A stretch of DNA of 64,000 nucleotides from Legionella santicrucis. GTDB lineage: Bacteria; Pseudomonadota; Gammaproteobacteria; Legionellales; Legionellaceae. Below are positions 1 through 9,800 of the stretch, piece after piece; position 1 is the stretch's first letter; the number at the start of each line of letters is the position of its first letter. The DNA lies in NCBI RefSeq assembly GCF_001468135.1, contig NZ_LNYU01000085.1, forward strand, positions 349,904 to 413,903, written 5' to 3'. The notes beneath the pieces were generated by a model, which did not search any database, was not told where the DNA came from, and worked only from the letters and a program-made list of their open reading frames with translations. Both the position numbers and the translations under genes were made by a program.

Positions 1-87
1 ATTGTCGTTAAAAAAGAGCATCCTCTTTCTATAATTTTGCCAATTTTAAAATCGGCAAAAAACTGGGTAATGAATAAAAATGATTAA
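1..87 (+). CDS. C-terminal end of HlyD-family (NHLM-type) secretion adaptor, partial
   Basis: The first 28 codons of the window are open in frame 1 and end at a TAA at 85-87. The residues include VVKKEHPLSIILPILK, which is how the C-termini of HlyD-like adaptors of NHLM-type peptide exporters usually look: a short beta strand, a His-Pro pair, then a hydrophobic helix. The start lies left of the window. The stop overlaps the ATG of the C39 ABC transporter by a few bases, so the two are probably translated together. In such systems this membrane-fusion protein bridges the ABC transporter and an outer-membrane channel. The identification rests on context and a short tail, so it is tentative. Confidence 0.55.
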   Translation: MVVKKEHPLSIILPILKSAKNWVMNKND

Positions 88-2260
88 ATTTGATCTTGAT
101 CCTGGTTTATTAAATACACCACATAAGCGAGTTAAAACACCTACTATTCTCCAAATGGATGCCATGGAATGTGGGGCCGTTTGTCTTGCAATCATTCTTT
201 CCTACTATGGTCTTTATATTTCTGCTGAGGAAATGCGAGAAGCTTGTGGGGTGACCCGAGATGGTTCAAAAGCAATTAATATTATCAAAGCTGCTAGAAA
301 TTTAGGCATGAATGCAGAAGGTAAACGTATTCAGGAAATAGATACCCTTCGTTATATGCAAACTCCATTCATCATTTTCTGGAAATTTGAGCACTTTATG
401 GTAATCGAAGGGATTGTAAAGAATAAAGTATATATTAATGATCCTGCTACAGGGCCTAGGATTATCTCTATTGAAGAGTTTGATAAAGGTTTTACCGGTG
501 TTATTTTGCGTATTACACCAAGTAAAGAGTTTAAAGCTGGGGGCAAAAAAGAAAAAACGGTTCTTGATTTATTGCGTGAGCATTTAAAGGGAGACTCAAC
601 AGAAATTATTTATATCATTCTGGTCTCAGCACTTCTATCAATTCCGCAAGCTTCTTTGGCTTTATTCATCGAATTTTTTGTTGATAATATTATTATTAAA
701 CATCAGAAGCAATGGATGCCTGGTTTTATTATAGGCATGACGATTACCTTAATTATTACGATAATACTTCTGGGGATTCAGCAATATTATGTAGTACGAT
801 ACAAATTAAAATTTTCAATCAAAAGAATCCCCGAATTTTTCAATAAACTTCTGCACTTACCTATGAACTATTACCTGCAAAGAGCCACTGGTGATATTGC
901 AAATAGGGTGCATATTTTTGATGAAATAGCAGCGAGCACCACTGATTTTTTATCTGAGTCAATCATTGGCGTTTTAAGCATATTAATTTATTCAGCTCTT
1001 ATTCTATTAATTAATCAAACCATTGGACTGATTACGATTTTCATTACCATATTAAATTTTTTAGCAATTATTCTTACTAAGAGAAAAATAATTGATCTTG
1101 GGCGTCGTTACTCACAGGATCATGCAAAGATATATGGTATTGAATATAGTGGTGTACAAATGATTGAGACATTAAAATTTATGAATGGAGAAAATCGTTT
1201 TTTTTCTCGTTGGTTAAGTTATAAATCTAAACTAATTGACTCAGAACAAAAAATTGATTTTTATACGGCACTTATTTCATTACTCCCTAGCGCTCTTTAT
1301 TTCTTTAATCTGGTTTTTCTGGTTATCTTCGGCCTTCATTTTATTATACAAGGAACAATGACTGTAGGAGGTTTAATTGCAATTTATACCTTATTGCTTC
1401 TTTTTTCTGGCCCAGTCATAGAAATTGTTGATAATTTTTTGAAAATTAATGAGCTTAAAGCAGATTTAATTCGAGTTAATGATGTTTTATTGGCACAAAA
1501 AAATGATGGGACAATGGAGGTGAGTGATATAAAATCGAAGAACTTGGTTGATATAAAAGATCTATATTTTGGTTATTCAAAACTAGAAGCACCTATCTTG
1601 TCAGAAATTAATATCCATTTGAAAAAGGGAGGTACAGTTGCGATTACAGGGCTTTCAGGCGGTGGAAAATCTTCGCTCCTCAATTTGATTTGCGGACTTT
1701 TTGAGCCTTGGTCAGGTCAAATTTATCTCAAAGGAAAAAGCATAAAAAATTATACTCCCAAAGAATTGTTTAAGATTATTTCTTATGTTGACCAACATGT
1801 TTTTCTATTTGAAGGGACTATTCGAGATAACCTTACTATGTGGGATAGAAGTATTGATGAGGAAACCATCATTGAGGCTCTAGAAGCCGCCTGTATTTAT
1901 GATTTAGTTAAATTGAAAGGAGGTCTTGACTATCCCATTCAGGAAGGGGGAAGCAATATAAGTCTTGGACAGGCACAAAGGATTGAATTAGCACGGGCTT
2001 TGTTAAAGAAACCCGAATTGATTCTTCTTGATGAAGCAACCTCAGCTCTCGATTCTCTAAGTGAAGCAAAAATCTATGAAAATTTGCGTAAAATGAATTG
2101 CAGTTTTCTTATTGTTACTCATCGTTTGAGCGCTATAAAATATTGTGATGAAATTATTGTTATTGAAGATGGAGGAGTTATTGAAAGGGGAGATCATGAG
2201 CAATTAATGAAGCTCAATGGACGATATAAGGGGTTTATCGAAAGGGATTACTTATTATGA
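80..2260 (+). CDS. NHLM-type ABC transporter with N-terminal C39 peptidase
   Basis: This 726-residue inner-membrane protein should cleave double-glycine leader peptides and export the cargo. Residues 20-135 form a C39 (bacteriocin-processing) peptidase: Q25 and C31 in QMDAMECG, H105 in EHFMV and D121 in NDPATG are the expected oxyanion-hole Gln and catalytic Cys, His and Asp. A six-helix ABC membrane domain follows (about 170-450), then the ATPase with Walker A GLSGGGKSS near residue 525, an altered signature ISLGQ, and Walker B LILLDEATSALD. It overlaps the adaptor tail at its start and the partner ABC gene (ATGA) at its end, so this is an export operon. All catalytic peptidase residues are present, which means a GG-type substrate should be encoded; two candidates lie at 10816-11070 and 12512-12760. 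Confidence 0.92.
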   Translation: MIKFDLDPGLLNTPHKRVKTPTILQMDAMECGAVCLAIILSYYGLYISAEEMREACGVTRDGSKAINIIKAARNLGMNAEGKRIQEIDTLRYMQTPFIIFWKFEHFMVIEGIVKNKVYINDPATGPRIISIEEFDKGFTGVILRITPSKEFKAGGKKEKTVLDLLREHLKGDSTEIIYIILVSALLSIPQASLALFIEFFVDNIIIKHQKQWMPGFIIGMTITLIITIILLGIQQYYVVRYKLKFSIKRIPEFFNKLLHLPMNYYLQRATGDIANRVHIFDEIAASTTDFLSESIIGVLSILIYSALILLINQTIGLITIFITILNFLAIILTKRKIIDLGRRYSQDHAKIYGIEYSGVQMIETLKFMNGENRFFSRWLSYKSKLIDSEQKIDFYTALISLLPSALYFFNLVFLVIFGLHFIIQGTMTVGGLIAIYTLLLLFSGPVIEIVDNFLKINELKADLIRVNDVLLAQKNDGTMEVSDIKSKNLVDIKDLYFGYSKLEAPILSEINIHLKKGGTVAITGLSGGGKSSLLNLICGLFEPWSGQIYLKGKSIKNYTPKELFKIISYVDQHVFLFEGTIRDNLTMWDRSIDEETIIEALEAACIYDLVKLKGGLDYPIQEGGSNISLGQAQRIELARALLKKPELILLDEATSALDSLSEAKIYENLRKMNCSFLIVTHRLSAIKYCDEIIVIEDGGVIERGDHEQLMKLNGRYKGFIERDYLL

Positions 2261-4428
2261 ATGATTCAGAACTTGAAGATATTGCTCCGGGATTATTGAA
2301 AATCCAACAAGTATTGGGTCATAAAGACACCAAAACACATCCTATCTCAGATAATAAAAAATTATTAATTGATGCTTTATTACATTTAGCTGAGTTGATA
2401 GATGTTAGCCTTAAAATACCTAGTGGAGATCTTGGTGATGATCTCGATGATTTAATGGAAAAAATTTCAATTCACTCAGGTATTCGAATACACAAAATGA
2501 CACTTGAGGACAAATGGTGGACTTACGATCTTGGTATTTTTCTTGGATTTATGGACAATTCTCCATGTGTCTTAGTACCTAAAAAAAATGGCGGCTATCA
2601 ATGTTCTACTCCAACTGAGGTTGTTAACTTATCTCCAAATCAATTAAATAAAATAAACACCTATGGTTTTTCGTTGATTAAACCACTTCCTAAAACAGCA
2701 ACCAAACTCTTCGATATTCTTAAATTTTCATTCAGTACTCTAAAAAACGAATTGCAATCAATTTTGTATTTACAATTAGGATTAAGTCTTATTTTGATGA
2801 GCTTACCTATATTAATGAGTTATTTTTTTAACAATTTTAGTCAATTTATAGAGTCTGGACAGATAACACTTTTAGCAATTTTATTAATTATTAACACATT
2901 AATTTTCCTCCTACTATCAATCAATCAAACGGTTCTAATGTTAAATCTTCGTTTTAAAATACAAAGGCGGCTTGAACCAGCGATTTGGGATAGGCTTCTT
3001 AAATTGACACCAATCTTTTTTCGCCAACTGAATGCTGGCGATATTGCTTATCGTGCAGGGGTTGTATCAACCATTCAAGAAATGCTTACCCAATCAACAA
3101 TTTTATCTCTCTTTAGTGTGATCGTTGCTATTTTATCTTTTATTTTAATGTGTTATTACAATCTGATGCTTGCAGTTTTGGCTTTATTATGTGTTTTTGT
3201 AATTAGTTCTATAATTCTTTTTATTAGCCATCGCTTGCTTATTCATCAGCGTAAAGTCTACGAATATTTGACCAAGCTATCTGGTTTTGTGTTTCAAGTA
3301 ATTAGTGGCATTATGAAATTCAAAGCTTCAGCGAGTGAGTACCGAGCATTTAATATTTGGTCGGATTATTTCTCAAATCTTTTAATCGCGAGATACAAAG
3401 CAGATAAGATCAGGATTAGCATACATATTATTCATGGCTCTTTACTCCTGTTTATGACGCTTATTCTCTTCTGTATTTATTTTTATTTTAATAAACAGAT
3501 GCAAATTGGTACTTTTATTGCTTTTAATGCAGCGTTTTCGCAATTTTTTTCAGCTTTGCTTACGCTTACTACGTTTATTTCTTCAATTTTGATTATTGTA
3601 CCTCTTTTTGAACAATCACTGATTATTTTTGAAGCAAAAGTCGAACCACTGCAAATGGGGGGGAGTCATATAAAGCTGGAGGGAAGAATTCAAATCAAGA
3701 ATTTATCTTTTCGCTATGAGGACAATCAGCCATTAATTTATAAAAACATTAATTTATTAATTAATCCTGGTGAAGTTATTGGGATTACAGGAAATTCTGG
3801 ATGTGGTAAATCAACTTTGTTCCGAATTTTATTAGGCTTGGAAAAGCCTTTAGATGGCCAAATTTTTTATGACGATATCAATATGGATATGATTAATTTA
3901 GCAAATCTACGCCAACAAATCGGTGTTGTTACTCAAAAGTCAGTGCTTACACCGGGAACAATACTTGAAAATATTATTGGTAATGACAAACATCTCACTA
4001 GAAATGATGCGTGGAATATTGTTTATCACTTAGGTCTGGAACAAATGATCTCTGCGTTACCTATGGAAATGGATACTTTTATTAATGAAGGGATGCAATC
4101 CTTGTCAGGAGGAGAACAACAACGAATTGTTCTTGCACGTGCGTTGATAAAAAAGCCAAAAGTTTTATTTCTTGATGAAGCAACTAGTGCTCTTGATAAT
4201 CAAAATCAAACAAAAATTCAAGAGTATTTGGCAAAATTAAAAATCACACAGATCGTTATCGCTCATCGCCTCTCTACTTTAAAAAGTGCATCTCGAATTT
4301 TGGTGATCCATGAAGGACGGATTATACAAGAAGGAAATTTTGAGCAATTAATTCAAACTGAGGGATATTTTGCAGAGCTTGCCAAATTTCAATTTCCTGA
4401 TTTTGAGAATAAAACTCAAAAGACTTGA
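2257..4428 (+). CDS. NHLM-type partner ABC transporter, ATP-binding protein
   Basis: This 723-residue ABC protein is the usual second half of an NHLM bacteriocin exporter. The N-terminal 150 residues resemble the C39-like region of this subfamily in length and in the Trp-rich stretch DKWWTYDLG, but no catalytic Cys-His pair is evident, so it should not process leaders itself. The membrane domain spans about 160-460, the ATPase has Walker A GNSGCGKST near residue 511, a canonical signature SLSGGEQQR near 616, and LFLDEATSALD. It overlaps the upstream transporter by four bases (ATGA). One partner has an intact LSGGE signature and the other a weak one, as expected of a heterodimeric exporter. 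No gene follows in the same direction before the convergent decarboxylase. Confidence 0.88.
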   Translation: MNDSELEDIAPGLLKIQQVLGHKDTKTHPISDNKKLLIDALLHLAELIDVSLKIPSGDLGDDLDDLMEKISIHSGIRIHKMTLEDKWWTYDLGIFLGFMDNSPCVLVPKKNGGYQCSTPTEVVNLSPNQLNKINTYGFSLIKPLPKTATKLFDILKFSFSTLKNELQSILYLQLGLSLILMSLPILMSYFFNNFSQFIESGQITLLAILLIINTLIFLLLSINQTVLMLNLRFKIQRRLEPAIWDRLLKLTPIFFRQLNAGDIAYRAGVVSTIQEMLTQSTILSLFSVIVAILSFILMCYYNLMLAVLALLCVFVISSIILFISHRLLIHQRKVYEYLTKLSGFVFQVISGIMKFKASASEYRAFNIWSDYFSNLLIARYKADKIRISIHIIHGSLLLFMTLILFCIYFYFNKQMQIGTFIAFNAAFSQFFSALLTLTTFISSILIIVPLFEQSLIIFEAKVEPLQMGGSHIKLEGRIQIKNLSFRYEDNQPLIYKNINLLINPGEVIGITGNSGCGKSTLFRILLGLEKPLDGQIFYDDINMDMINLANLRQQIGVVTQKSVLTPGTILENIIGNDKHLTRNDAWNIVYHLGLEQMISALPMEMDTFINEGMQSLSGGEQQRIVLARALIKKPKVLFLDEATSALDNQNQTKIQEYLAKLKITQIVIAHRLSTLKSASRILVIHEGRIIQEGNFEQLIQTEGYFAELAKFQFPDFENKTQKT

Positions 4429-4537
4429 TGATGAAGCCCCAATTTTTGCTTTGGATTAGCAATTTTAGTTAAGCAACGAAGCCTTGTTTTGCTACACAAA
4501 ATTTTTAAATAGGTAGCAAAACATATAGAAAATAAAT

Positions 4538-6043
4538 TTAAACTTTATACCCATAACTTTCCCAATTACTAAGAATTTTATCTTTCACCTCTTTGGGCCA
4601 AACTCCTTCGAAAGTTGCAGGTATGGGTATTTCTTGACGCGTCCACTCTTCAGGGCGTAAGCAATTATAGATAATTTTGTCTGATCTTAAACTTGCTTTC
4701 TCTTGTGCGGTTAAGAAGCCAACTAGCGGCATAGGTAAAGATTCATTTTCAGAAATTAGATGATCCTTAGGGCGGCAACGAGTAGCAAAGGCCCAACAAA
4801 CTTGATTAATATCACTTGGGTCAATATCATCTGCAACCAGGATTATTTTAGTAATAAAAATAGCTGGTTTAATATTAAAACAAACCTCTTTCAATCTGGT
4901 AATTAATTCATTAACTGAATAATTACCGGCATTTTTTTTATCCCAAATATAGTTTCTGTCTACCGTAACAACAAGCCAATGAACAGCAGTTTCAAATGGG
5001 ATAAAGCAGCTCGTTACAGGAAAATTAGCAGATCGTAAATCGTCTAAAATTTTGGCCGACATACCAAGTGACCAACAGGTATGATTTTCTTCAATTGGAT
5101 AACCAGCAGCAACAACTGGCAGAATAGGATCATTGCGATAAGTAATGGCGCTAACGTGCATGACCGGTTTTATATTTTCACTCGCAGTACATAAACTGCC
5201 TGAAAATTCTCCCATAGGACCTTCATGTACTAGTTCATCTAAAGACATTGTTCCTTCCACTACAATTTCAGCATTAGCGGGAACATATAAATCTACAGTT
5301 TCACATTTGACAAGCTCTAATGGTCGACCAAGAATTCCCCCTATAATGTCCTCTTCATTGATGCCTTTAGGTATTGCTAAGCCGGATATAAAGGGAATAA
5401 TAGGTGCTCCACCTTGAAAAAGGGCAAATGGCATAGGCTGTTTATCTTTCTTCCACATCGAATAAATCATATCAGTGTGTTGGCCGGGTACCACGCCTGA
5501 GATTAAGCATTTGTCGTTAAGTAACATAAAACGCGATATACCCCAATTCACCCAGCTCCCATCGGGTGATTTAACGACAATAGTTCCCCAAGTATTAAAA
5601 TATCTACCACCATCACCATCATGAATATAGGGCACAGGAAAACGCTCTAAATTAATATCGTCACCTATTAAAATATTTTCTTTACAAGGGCCTGTATTAA
5701 TAGTTGTAGGCTTAACAGGCTTAACTGTACGAGCACTAATAAGTACATTAAGTATTTCATTAACATTAGCTGTAGGAGGGAGGCCTAATGAAACGGCTAC
5801 TCGGGCTAGAAATAAGTTGGCCTGTCTACTTGCGCCAGCAGGGGCTCCAAATACGCGAAAACCTTTTTTAATTCCTTTAATTGCATTAAATAAAGGCGCA
5901 GGAGCTCTTAAATCATAAGAGCGCCGGATAATTCCACCTATTTCTAAATTCCAGTCAACTTCTTTATCAATTTCCTGTATTTCATTAATAGCTTTTAAAG
6001 CGTCAATATACTCCCTTAAATCCTTTAAGTGTTTGAGATACAT
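4538..6043 (-). CDS. Fdc1-like UbiD-family prenylated-FMN decarboxylase
   Basis: This 501-residue enzyme aligns by eye over its whole length with fungal ferulate/cinnamate decarboxylase Fdc1, from the opening LREYIDALK to the closing NWESYGYK. R171 (NWGISRFML), E274 and E279 (HEGPMGEF) fall at the positions of the Fdc1 catalytic Arg-Glu-Glu network, so it should be an active prFMN-dependent decarboxylase of an alpha,beta-unsaturated or aromatic acid. The flavin prenyltransferase gene that supplies prFMN lies 210 bp upstream on the same strand. Substrate cannot be read from the sequence: a cinnamic-type acid is the family precedent. Neighbouring esterases and the peptide exporter allow either phenolic-ester catabolism or tailoring of a natural product. 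Confidence 0.88.
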   Translation of the reverse strand: MYLKHLKDLREYIDALKAINEIQEIDKEVDWNLEIGGIIRRSYDLRAPAPLFNAIKGIKKGFRVFGAPAGASRQANLFLARVAVSLGLPPTANVNEILNVLISARTVKPVKPTTINTGPCKENILIGDDINLERFPVPYIHDGDGGRYFNTWGTIVVKSPDGSWVNWGISRFMLLNDKCLISGVVPGQHTDMIYSMWKKDKQPMPFALFQGGAPIIPFISGLAIPKGINEEDIIGGILGRPLELVKCETVDLYVPANAEIVVEGTMSLDELVHEGPMGEFSGSLCTASENIKPVMHVSAITYRNDPILPVVAAGYPIEENHTCWSLGMSAKILDDLRSANFPVTSCFIPFETAVHWLVVTVDRNYIWDKKNAGNYSVNELITRLKEVCFNIKPAIFITKIILVADDIDPSDINQVCWAFATRCRPKDHLISENESLPMPLVGFLTAQEKASLRSDKIIYNCLRPEEWTRQEIPIPATFEGVWPKEVKDKILSNWESYGYKV

Positions 6044-6253
6044 AATTTTTCCTAAACTAAATTTTTATTAAGATTAAGCTAACCTATATTCAATTTCAAA
6101 GCCAGTATATAAACTTACTATAAGATACTAATCATTGAAATGAGTCAGTGCATTCAACTTCTATTGTGGTTAACCAGTAAATACCCGTAAGCAATCCTAA
6201 ACGGAAATTGCTCTATTTTTCTGTGGAATAACGACAAAACCTAATTCCTGCAA

Positions 6254-6853
6254 TCAATTGATTAATGTTTCTTGTGTTTCTTGCTGCCAACGTTTGACGA
6301 TATTGATATCAATATCAAATAAATCAAGAACGCGCCCTACACTATGATTAACAATATCATCAATTGTTTTTGGATTATTGTAAAAAGCAGGTATGGGAGG
6401 AGCAATGATTGCTCCGATTTCTGTAACCCGTTTCATGTTTTCAATATGTCCCAAATGCAGGGGCGTTTCACGAACCATTAAAATTAATCTCCTGCGTTCT
6501 TTCAAAATGACGTCAGCTGCTCGTGTCAATAAATTGGATGTAGTGCCACAAGCAATATCAGCCAAAGTGCGCATTGAGCAAGGAGCAACGATCATGCCTG
6601 CTGTTGAATAAGATCCACTTGAAATGCATGCTGCAACATCATTGATTGAATAATGTTTATCTGCAAGATTATTGAGATCAGTGGCAGAAAGCTCCGATTC
6701 ATAAACTCGGGTTTGTTGAGCAGCTTTAGAGACAATTAGGTGTGTTTCATAGTCTGTATATCGCAATAACTCGAGAAGGCGTATACCATAAATTAGTCCA
6801 GATGCTCCGGTTATTCCGATAATAATGCGTTTTTTTCTCATACCCCAAACCAT
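6254..6853 (-). CDS. ubiX: UbiX-family flavin prenyltransferase
   Basis: This 199-residue protein has the full UbiX signature: GITGASGLIYG at the N-terminus (FMN binding), APCSMRTLADIACG in the middle, KERRRLILMVRETPL with the catalytic basic residues, and PPIPAFYNNP near the end. UbiX joins dimethylallyl phosphate to FMN to make prenyl-FMN for UbiD enzymes, and this copy sits between two UbiD genes. The related EpiD-type cysteine decarboxylases of lantibiotic clusters lack the RETPL/PAFY pattern, so UbiX is preferred. Two starts are possible, 6853 and an internal ATG at 6841 that gives the more usual N-terminus RKKRIIIGITG; neither has a strong ribosome binding site. A second chromosomal ubiX for ubiquinone may exist elsewhere. 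Confidence 0.9.
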   Translation of the reverse strand: MVWGMRKKRIIIGITGASGLIYGIRLLELLRYTDYETHLIVSKAAQQTRVYESELSATDLNNLADKHYSINDVAACISSGSYSTAGMIVAPCSMRTLADIACGTTSNLLTRAADVILKERRRLILMVRETPLHLGHIENMKRVTEIGAIIAPPIPAFYNNPKTIDDIVNHSVGRVLDLFDIDINIVKRWQQETQETLIN

Positions 6854-7081
6854 CTGTTAGATTGGATAACAACCGGATTGTAAACAATAATCCGACTACC
6901 GAAAGATATCAAAAAATCAAAATTCTTTATCAGTCAATATAACTCATATAAATTGCTTGTAACAAGAGATTGCAAGCAATTGCATCAAACTAAAAATCTT
7001 CATTCCGCGTTATTACTTGTAAAGACATTTATTCCTGTGTAAGCTTTTTCTATTATTTAGGACTTTTGAGGACAAGATTCC
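6854..7081. other. Divergent intergenic region between ubiX and the NHLP-leader-like gene
   Basis: This 228-bp spacer separates the leftward ubiX-UbiD pair from the rightward small gene and second UbiD, so it should hold promoters for both. It is AT-rich and I could not assign clear -35/-10 boxes or an operator. Confidence 0.4.
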
Positions 7082-7357
7082 ATGCAAGGATTGACGGAAA
7101 AAATTGCAGCAATTATCAGTGAAGCCAATCGAAACGAAGCTGTTCGCAATCAATTACTTCAAGATCCTGTCACTTTTTTAAAAGCAAAAGACGTTAATGT
7201 ACCGGATCCTTCTTACGTAGATATCTCCTACACACCTGGCTATGGACTTTTTTTGGGAATTGATACTCGTTTTACTACGGAAGTTTCACAAAATCCCATG
7301 ACACAAAAAGATAAGGATATCAATGCCGATCATTTTAGTGATTGCTTGCATTATTAA
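7082..7357 (+). CDS. Small protein resembling NHLP-type leader peptide precursors
   Basis: A 91-residue protein with an N-terminal amphipathic helix, then LLQDPVTFLKAKDVNVPDP and a following short beta-like stretch VDISYTPG. This spacing (LLxDP, FL, VxVPD, VxI) is the pattern of nitrile-hydratase-like (NHLP) leader peptides, the substrates after which NHLM exporters are named. Unlike typical precursors there is no Gly-Gly before the tail; the last 30 residues are polar and end in SDCLHY. It lies 15 bp upstream of the second UbiD gene and is probably co-transcribed with it. It could be a RiPP precursor, or a stand-alone leader-like partner of the enzyme. The family call is from pattern only. 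Confidence 0.5.
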   Translation: MQGLTEKIAAIISEANRNEAVRNQLLQDPVTFLKAKDVNVPDPSYVDISYTPGYGLFLGIDTRFTTEVSQNPMTQKDKDINADHFSDCLHY

Positions 7358-7372
7358 TTCATCAACAATTGC

Positions 7373-8773
7373 ATGGAAAAATTCAGGATGATAAAAATAA
7401 ATAACCTTCGTGACTGGTTAGAGTTTTTAGATAATAATAATCGACTCATTTGCTTGCAGGACAATATTCCATTGGAGTATGAAGTCCTTCGCTATATTGA
7501 ACATTTTGAAGGAAATTATGCCTGTTTTTTTCCCAAGCCTGGCGGGCATAAAATACCTGTTGTTGGAGGATTAATAGGACAGCGTCAATGGGTAGCTGAA
7601 TTACTCAATATACCAGAAGACAGTATATTATCTACCTTTCAGCGAGCGCTGAAATCACCTTTAGATTGGCAAGTCATTAAACAAGATAAAGCGCCTGTTC
7701 ATGAAGTTATCCATGAAAAAGAGATTGATTTAAAGGCCTTACTACCTATCATTACTTGTCATGAACTCGATGGAGGGCCTTATATCACTAGTGGCCTTGT
7801 GCATGGTTTAAATTTAGAAACAGGTAAGCAAAATCTCTCTATACATCGTCTTCAGGTGCAAGGGCCGGATAAAATGAGTATTTTATTGCTGCCGCGAGAT
7901 TTATTTGCTTATTATCAAATTGCCGAGAAAATGGATAAACCTTTACCAATTACCATTACTATTGGTCATGATCCTGTTATTGAATTAGCTTCGCAAGCGA
8001 TCGCACCCCGCGATATATGTGAATTAACGCTTGCTGGTGCGCTTAAACAACAGCCTATTGAAGTAGTAAAATCTTATACTAATGATGTTCATATTCCTGC
8101 AGGTGCTGAAATAGCTATTGAAGGCTTTATTATTCCTCATAAGCGAGTTTTAGAAGGTCCATTCGGTGAGTTTCCCAAATATTATACAGGACAAGATTTA
8201 CTTCCATATGTTCAAATTACGTGTATTACTCATCGGCGTAATCCTATTTATCGAGTAAATCATCCATCAGGTGTTGAGAATGTAATTATTGGTGGAATAC
8301 CTCGAGAATCATCTATTTTGGAACGCATGCAACTTAATTTTCCTAATATACTGGATGTCCGCTTAACTGCAGGAGGTCTTGGGCGTTATCATTTAGTTGT
8401 AAAAATGATTAAAAAACAATATGGTGAAGCAAAAAATGTTATTGCTTGTGCTTTTGGTTGCCACTACGATATTAAAATGGTAACCATCGTCGATGAAGAC
8501 ATCAATATTAATGACAGCAATCAAATAGAATGGGCGATAGCAACTCGATTCCAAGCCACTCGCGATCTAGTAATTATTAAACATGGTTTAGGTTCTAAAC
8601 TGGATCCATCTGGCGACAAGCGCGGTTTAAATGACAAAATCGGTTTTGATGCTACTAAATATCTGGATGATGAGGAGCACTTTTATGTATCACGGATACC
8701 TGCTCGATGGGGCGACGTGTATGACAAATTATCTAAAGATAGCAAATCTTTAGTGGATTATTTAAAAACATAA
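7373..8773 (+). CDS. UbiD-family decarboxylase, second copy
   Basis: A 466-residue UbiD-family protein, clearly different from the Fdc1-like one. The catalytic set is preserved: R159 in LSIHRL, and E261 and E266 in LEGPFGEF. The motif IPAGAEIAIEG before it and the C-terminal GLGSKLDPSGDKRGLNDKIGFDATKY are typical of bacterial UbiD-like hydroxyarylic acid decarboxylases. The reaction is expected to be reversible prFMN-dependent (de)carboxylation of an aromatic or heteroaromatic acid. Start may be 7373 or the ATG at 7388, which gives MIKINNLRDWL and has a GGA upstream. It follows the NHLP-like small gene by 15 bp. A weak hairpin (8782-8801) followed by T residues lies after the stop. Confidence 0.85.
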   Translation: MEKFRMIKINNLRDWLEFLDNNNRLICLQDNIPLEYEVLRYIEHFEGNYACFFPKPGGHKIPVVGGLIGQRQWVAELLNIPEDSILSTFQRALKSPLDWQVIKQDKAPVHEVIHEKEIDLKALLPIITCHELDGGPYITSGLVHGLNLETGKQNLSIHRLQVQGPDKMSILLLPRDLFAYYQIAEKMDKPLPITITIGHDPVIELASQAIAPRDICELTLAGALKQQPIEVVKSYTNDVHIPAGAEIAIEGFIIPHKRVLEGPFGEFPKYYTGQDLLPYVQITCITHRRNPIYRVNHPSGVENVIIGGIPRESSILERMQLNFPNILDVRLTAGGLGRYHLVVKMIKKQYGEAKNVIACAFGCHYDIKMVTIVDEDININDSNQIEWAIATRFQATRDLVIIKHGLGSKLDPSGDKRGLNDKIGFDATKYLDDEEHFYVSRIPARWGDVYDKLSKDSKSLVDYLKT

Positions 8774-8927
8774 TTGCAAATAACTGAAAATTGAAACAGT
8801 TTTTCTGCTAAAAAATGAGGTATCGACTCTTAGATTTTCCCATTTTCAAAAAAATACATCTATAGTTAACAATAGTTAGTTTATTTAAGATTTAAAATTA
8901 AATATTTTGCTAAACAAGGAGATGCAT

Positions 8928-9746
8928 ATGGGATATGTACAAGTTGATGCTTGCACTCGCGTTTTTGTACAGGATTGGGGTGCGGGTAAACCAATCGTCT
9001 TTATTTCTGGTTGGCCTTTTGACCATCGCTGCTATGAATATCAATTTACTCAGATACCGAAACATGGTTTTCGTTGTATTGGCATCGATATGAGAGGCTA
9101 TGGAAAATCGGATAAACCTTGGGGTGAGTACAATTATGATGTTTTTGCAGATGATATTTTAAAAGTTTTACGTCATCTTAATTTATACAATGTCACACTA
9201 GTAGGTCATTCAATGGGCGGTGCGATATGTATTAACTATTGTGTACGCCATCATAACGAACGAGTTTCTGGATTGGTACTCTTAGGTGCAGCAGCGCCTA
9301 TTTGGACTCAGCGTTCAGATTACCCTCATGGTTTAACTATTGATCAATGCAATGAGTTACTTAATTTATGTTATTCTGATAGACCTCAACTATTGGAAAA
9401 TTTTGGAAAACTCTTTTTCCATAAAGAAGATTCTGTCAGCCCTAAATTTGCGGGTTGGATGCATAATATGGGTATGGAAGCATCTCCCTACGCAACTGCG
9501 GAATGCATCATTGCCCTTAGGGATACCGATCAACGTAAAAATCTAGAAAAAGTTAAAGTACCAACTGCTATTTTCCACGCTCCTGCCGATAGAGTTTGTC
9601 CTTTTGGCTTGGGTGAAGCAATGCATAAGGGTATTAAGGGCTCCAAACTTATCCGTTTTGAAAATAGTGGGCATGGTTTATTTTATGATGAATGGGAAAA
9701 ATGCAATGACGAATTGATGAAATTTGTTAATGAACATAATAAATAA
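8928..9746 (+). CDS. Alpha/beta hydrolase, non-haem haloperoxidase/esterase type
   Basis: The protein starts at 8928 (MGYVQVDACTRV), where AAGGAG sits six bases upstream; an earlier ATG at 8907 lacks a site. It is about 272 residues with a single alpha/beta-hydrolase fold: oxyanion region FISGWPFDH, nucleophile elbow GHSMGG, acid in PADRVCPFG and catalytic His in NSGHGLFYDEW. Cofactor-free haloperoxidases and related esterases/perhydrolases look like this; the physiological reaction is usually ester or thioester hydrolysis. It follows the UbiD gene by about 150 bp on the same strand, and a strong hairpin separates it from the next hydrolase. No signal peptide, so cytosolic. Confidence 0.85.
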   Translation: MGYVQVDACTRVFVQDWGAGKPIVFISGWPFDHRCYEYQFTQIPKHGFRCIGIDMRGYGKSDKPWGEYNYDVFADDILKVLRHLNLYNVTLVGHSMGGAICINYCVRHHNERVSGLVLLGAAAPIWTQRSDYPHGLTIDQCNELLNLCYSDRPQLLENFGKLFFHKEDSVSPKFAGWMHNMGMEASPYATAECIIALRDTDQRKNLEKVKVPTAIFHAPADRVCPFGLGEAMHKGIKGSKLIRFENSGHGLFYDEWEKCNDELMKFVNEHNK

Positions 9747-9760
9747 AGTTCATAATGCGA

Positions 9761-9781
9761 TCCTCCGGTTTATCCGGAGGA
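9761..9781 (+). promoter_or_regulatory. Perfect 8-bp hairpin between two hydrolase genes
   Basis: TCCTCCGG (9761-9768) and CCGGAGGA (9774-9781) form a GC-rich stem around a five-base loop. There is no T tract, and the right arm ends 19 bases before the next start codon, so it is more likely an mRNA-stabilising or attenuating structure than a simple terminator. Confidence 0.45.
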
Positions 9782-9800
9782 CAATACCTGAGTTCATTAG

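Noticed and set aside
6254..6853. UbiX as an EpiD-type peptide cysteine decarboxylase
   Set aside because: It has the RETPL and PAFY motifs of flavin prenyltransferases, and the GG peptides contain no Cys.
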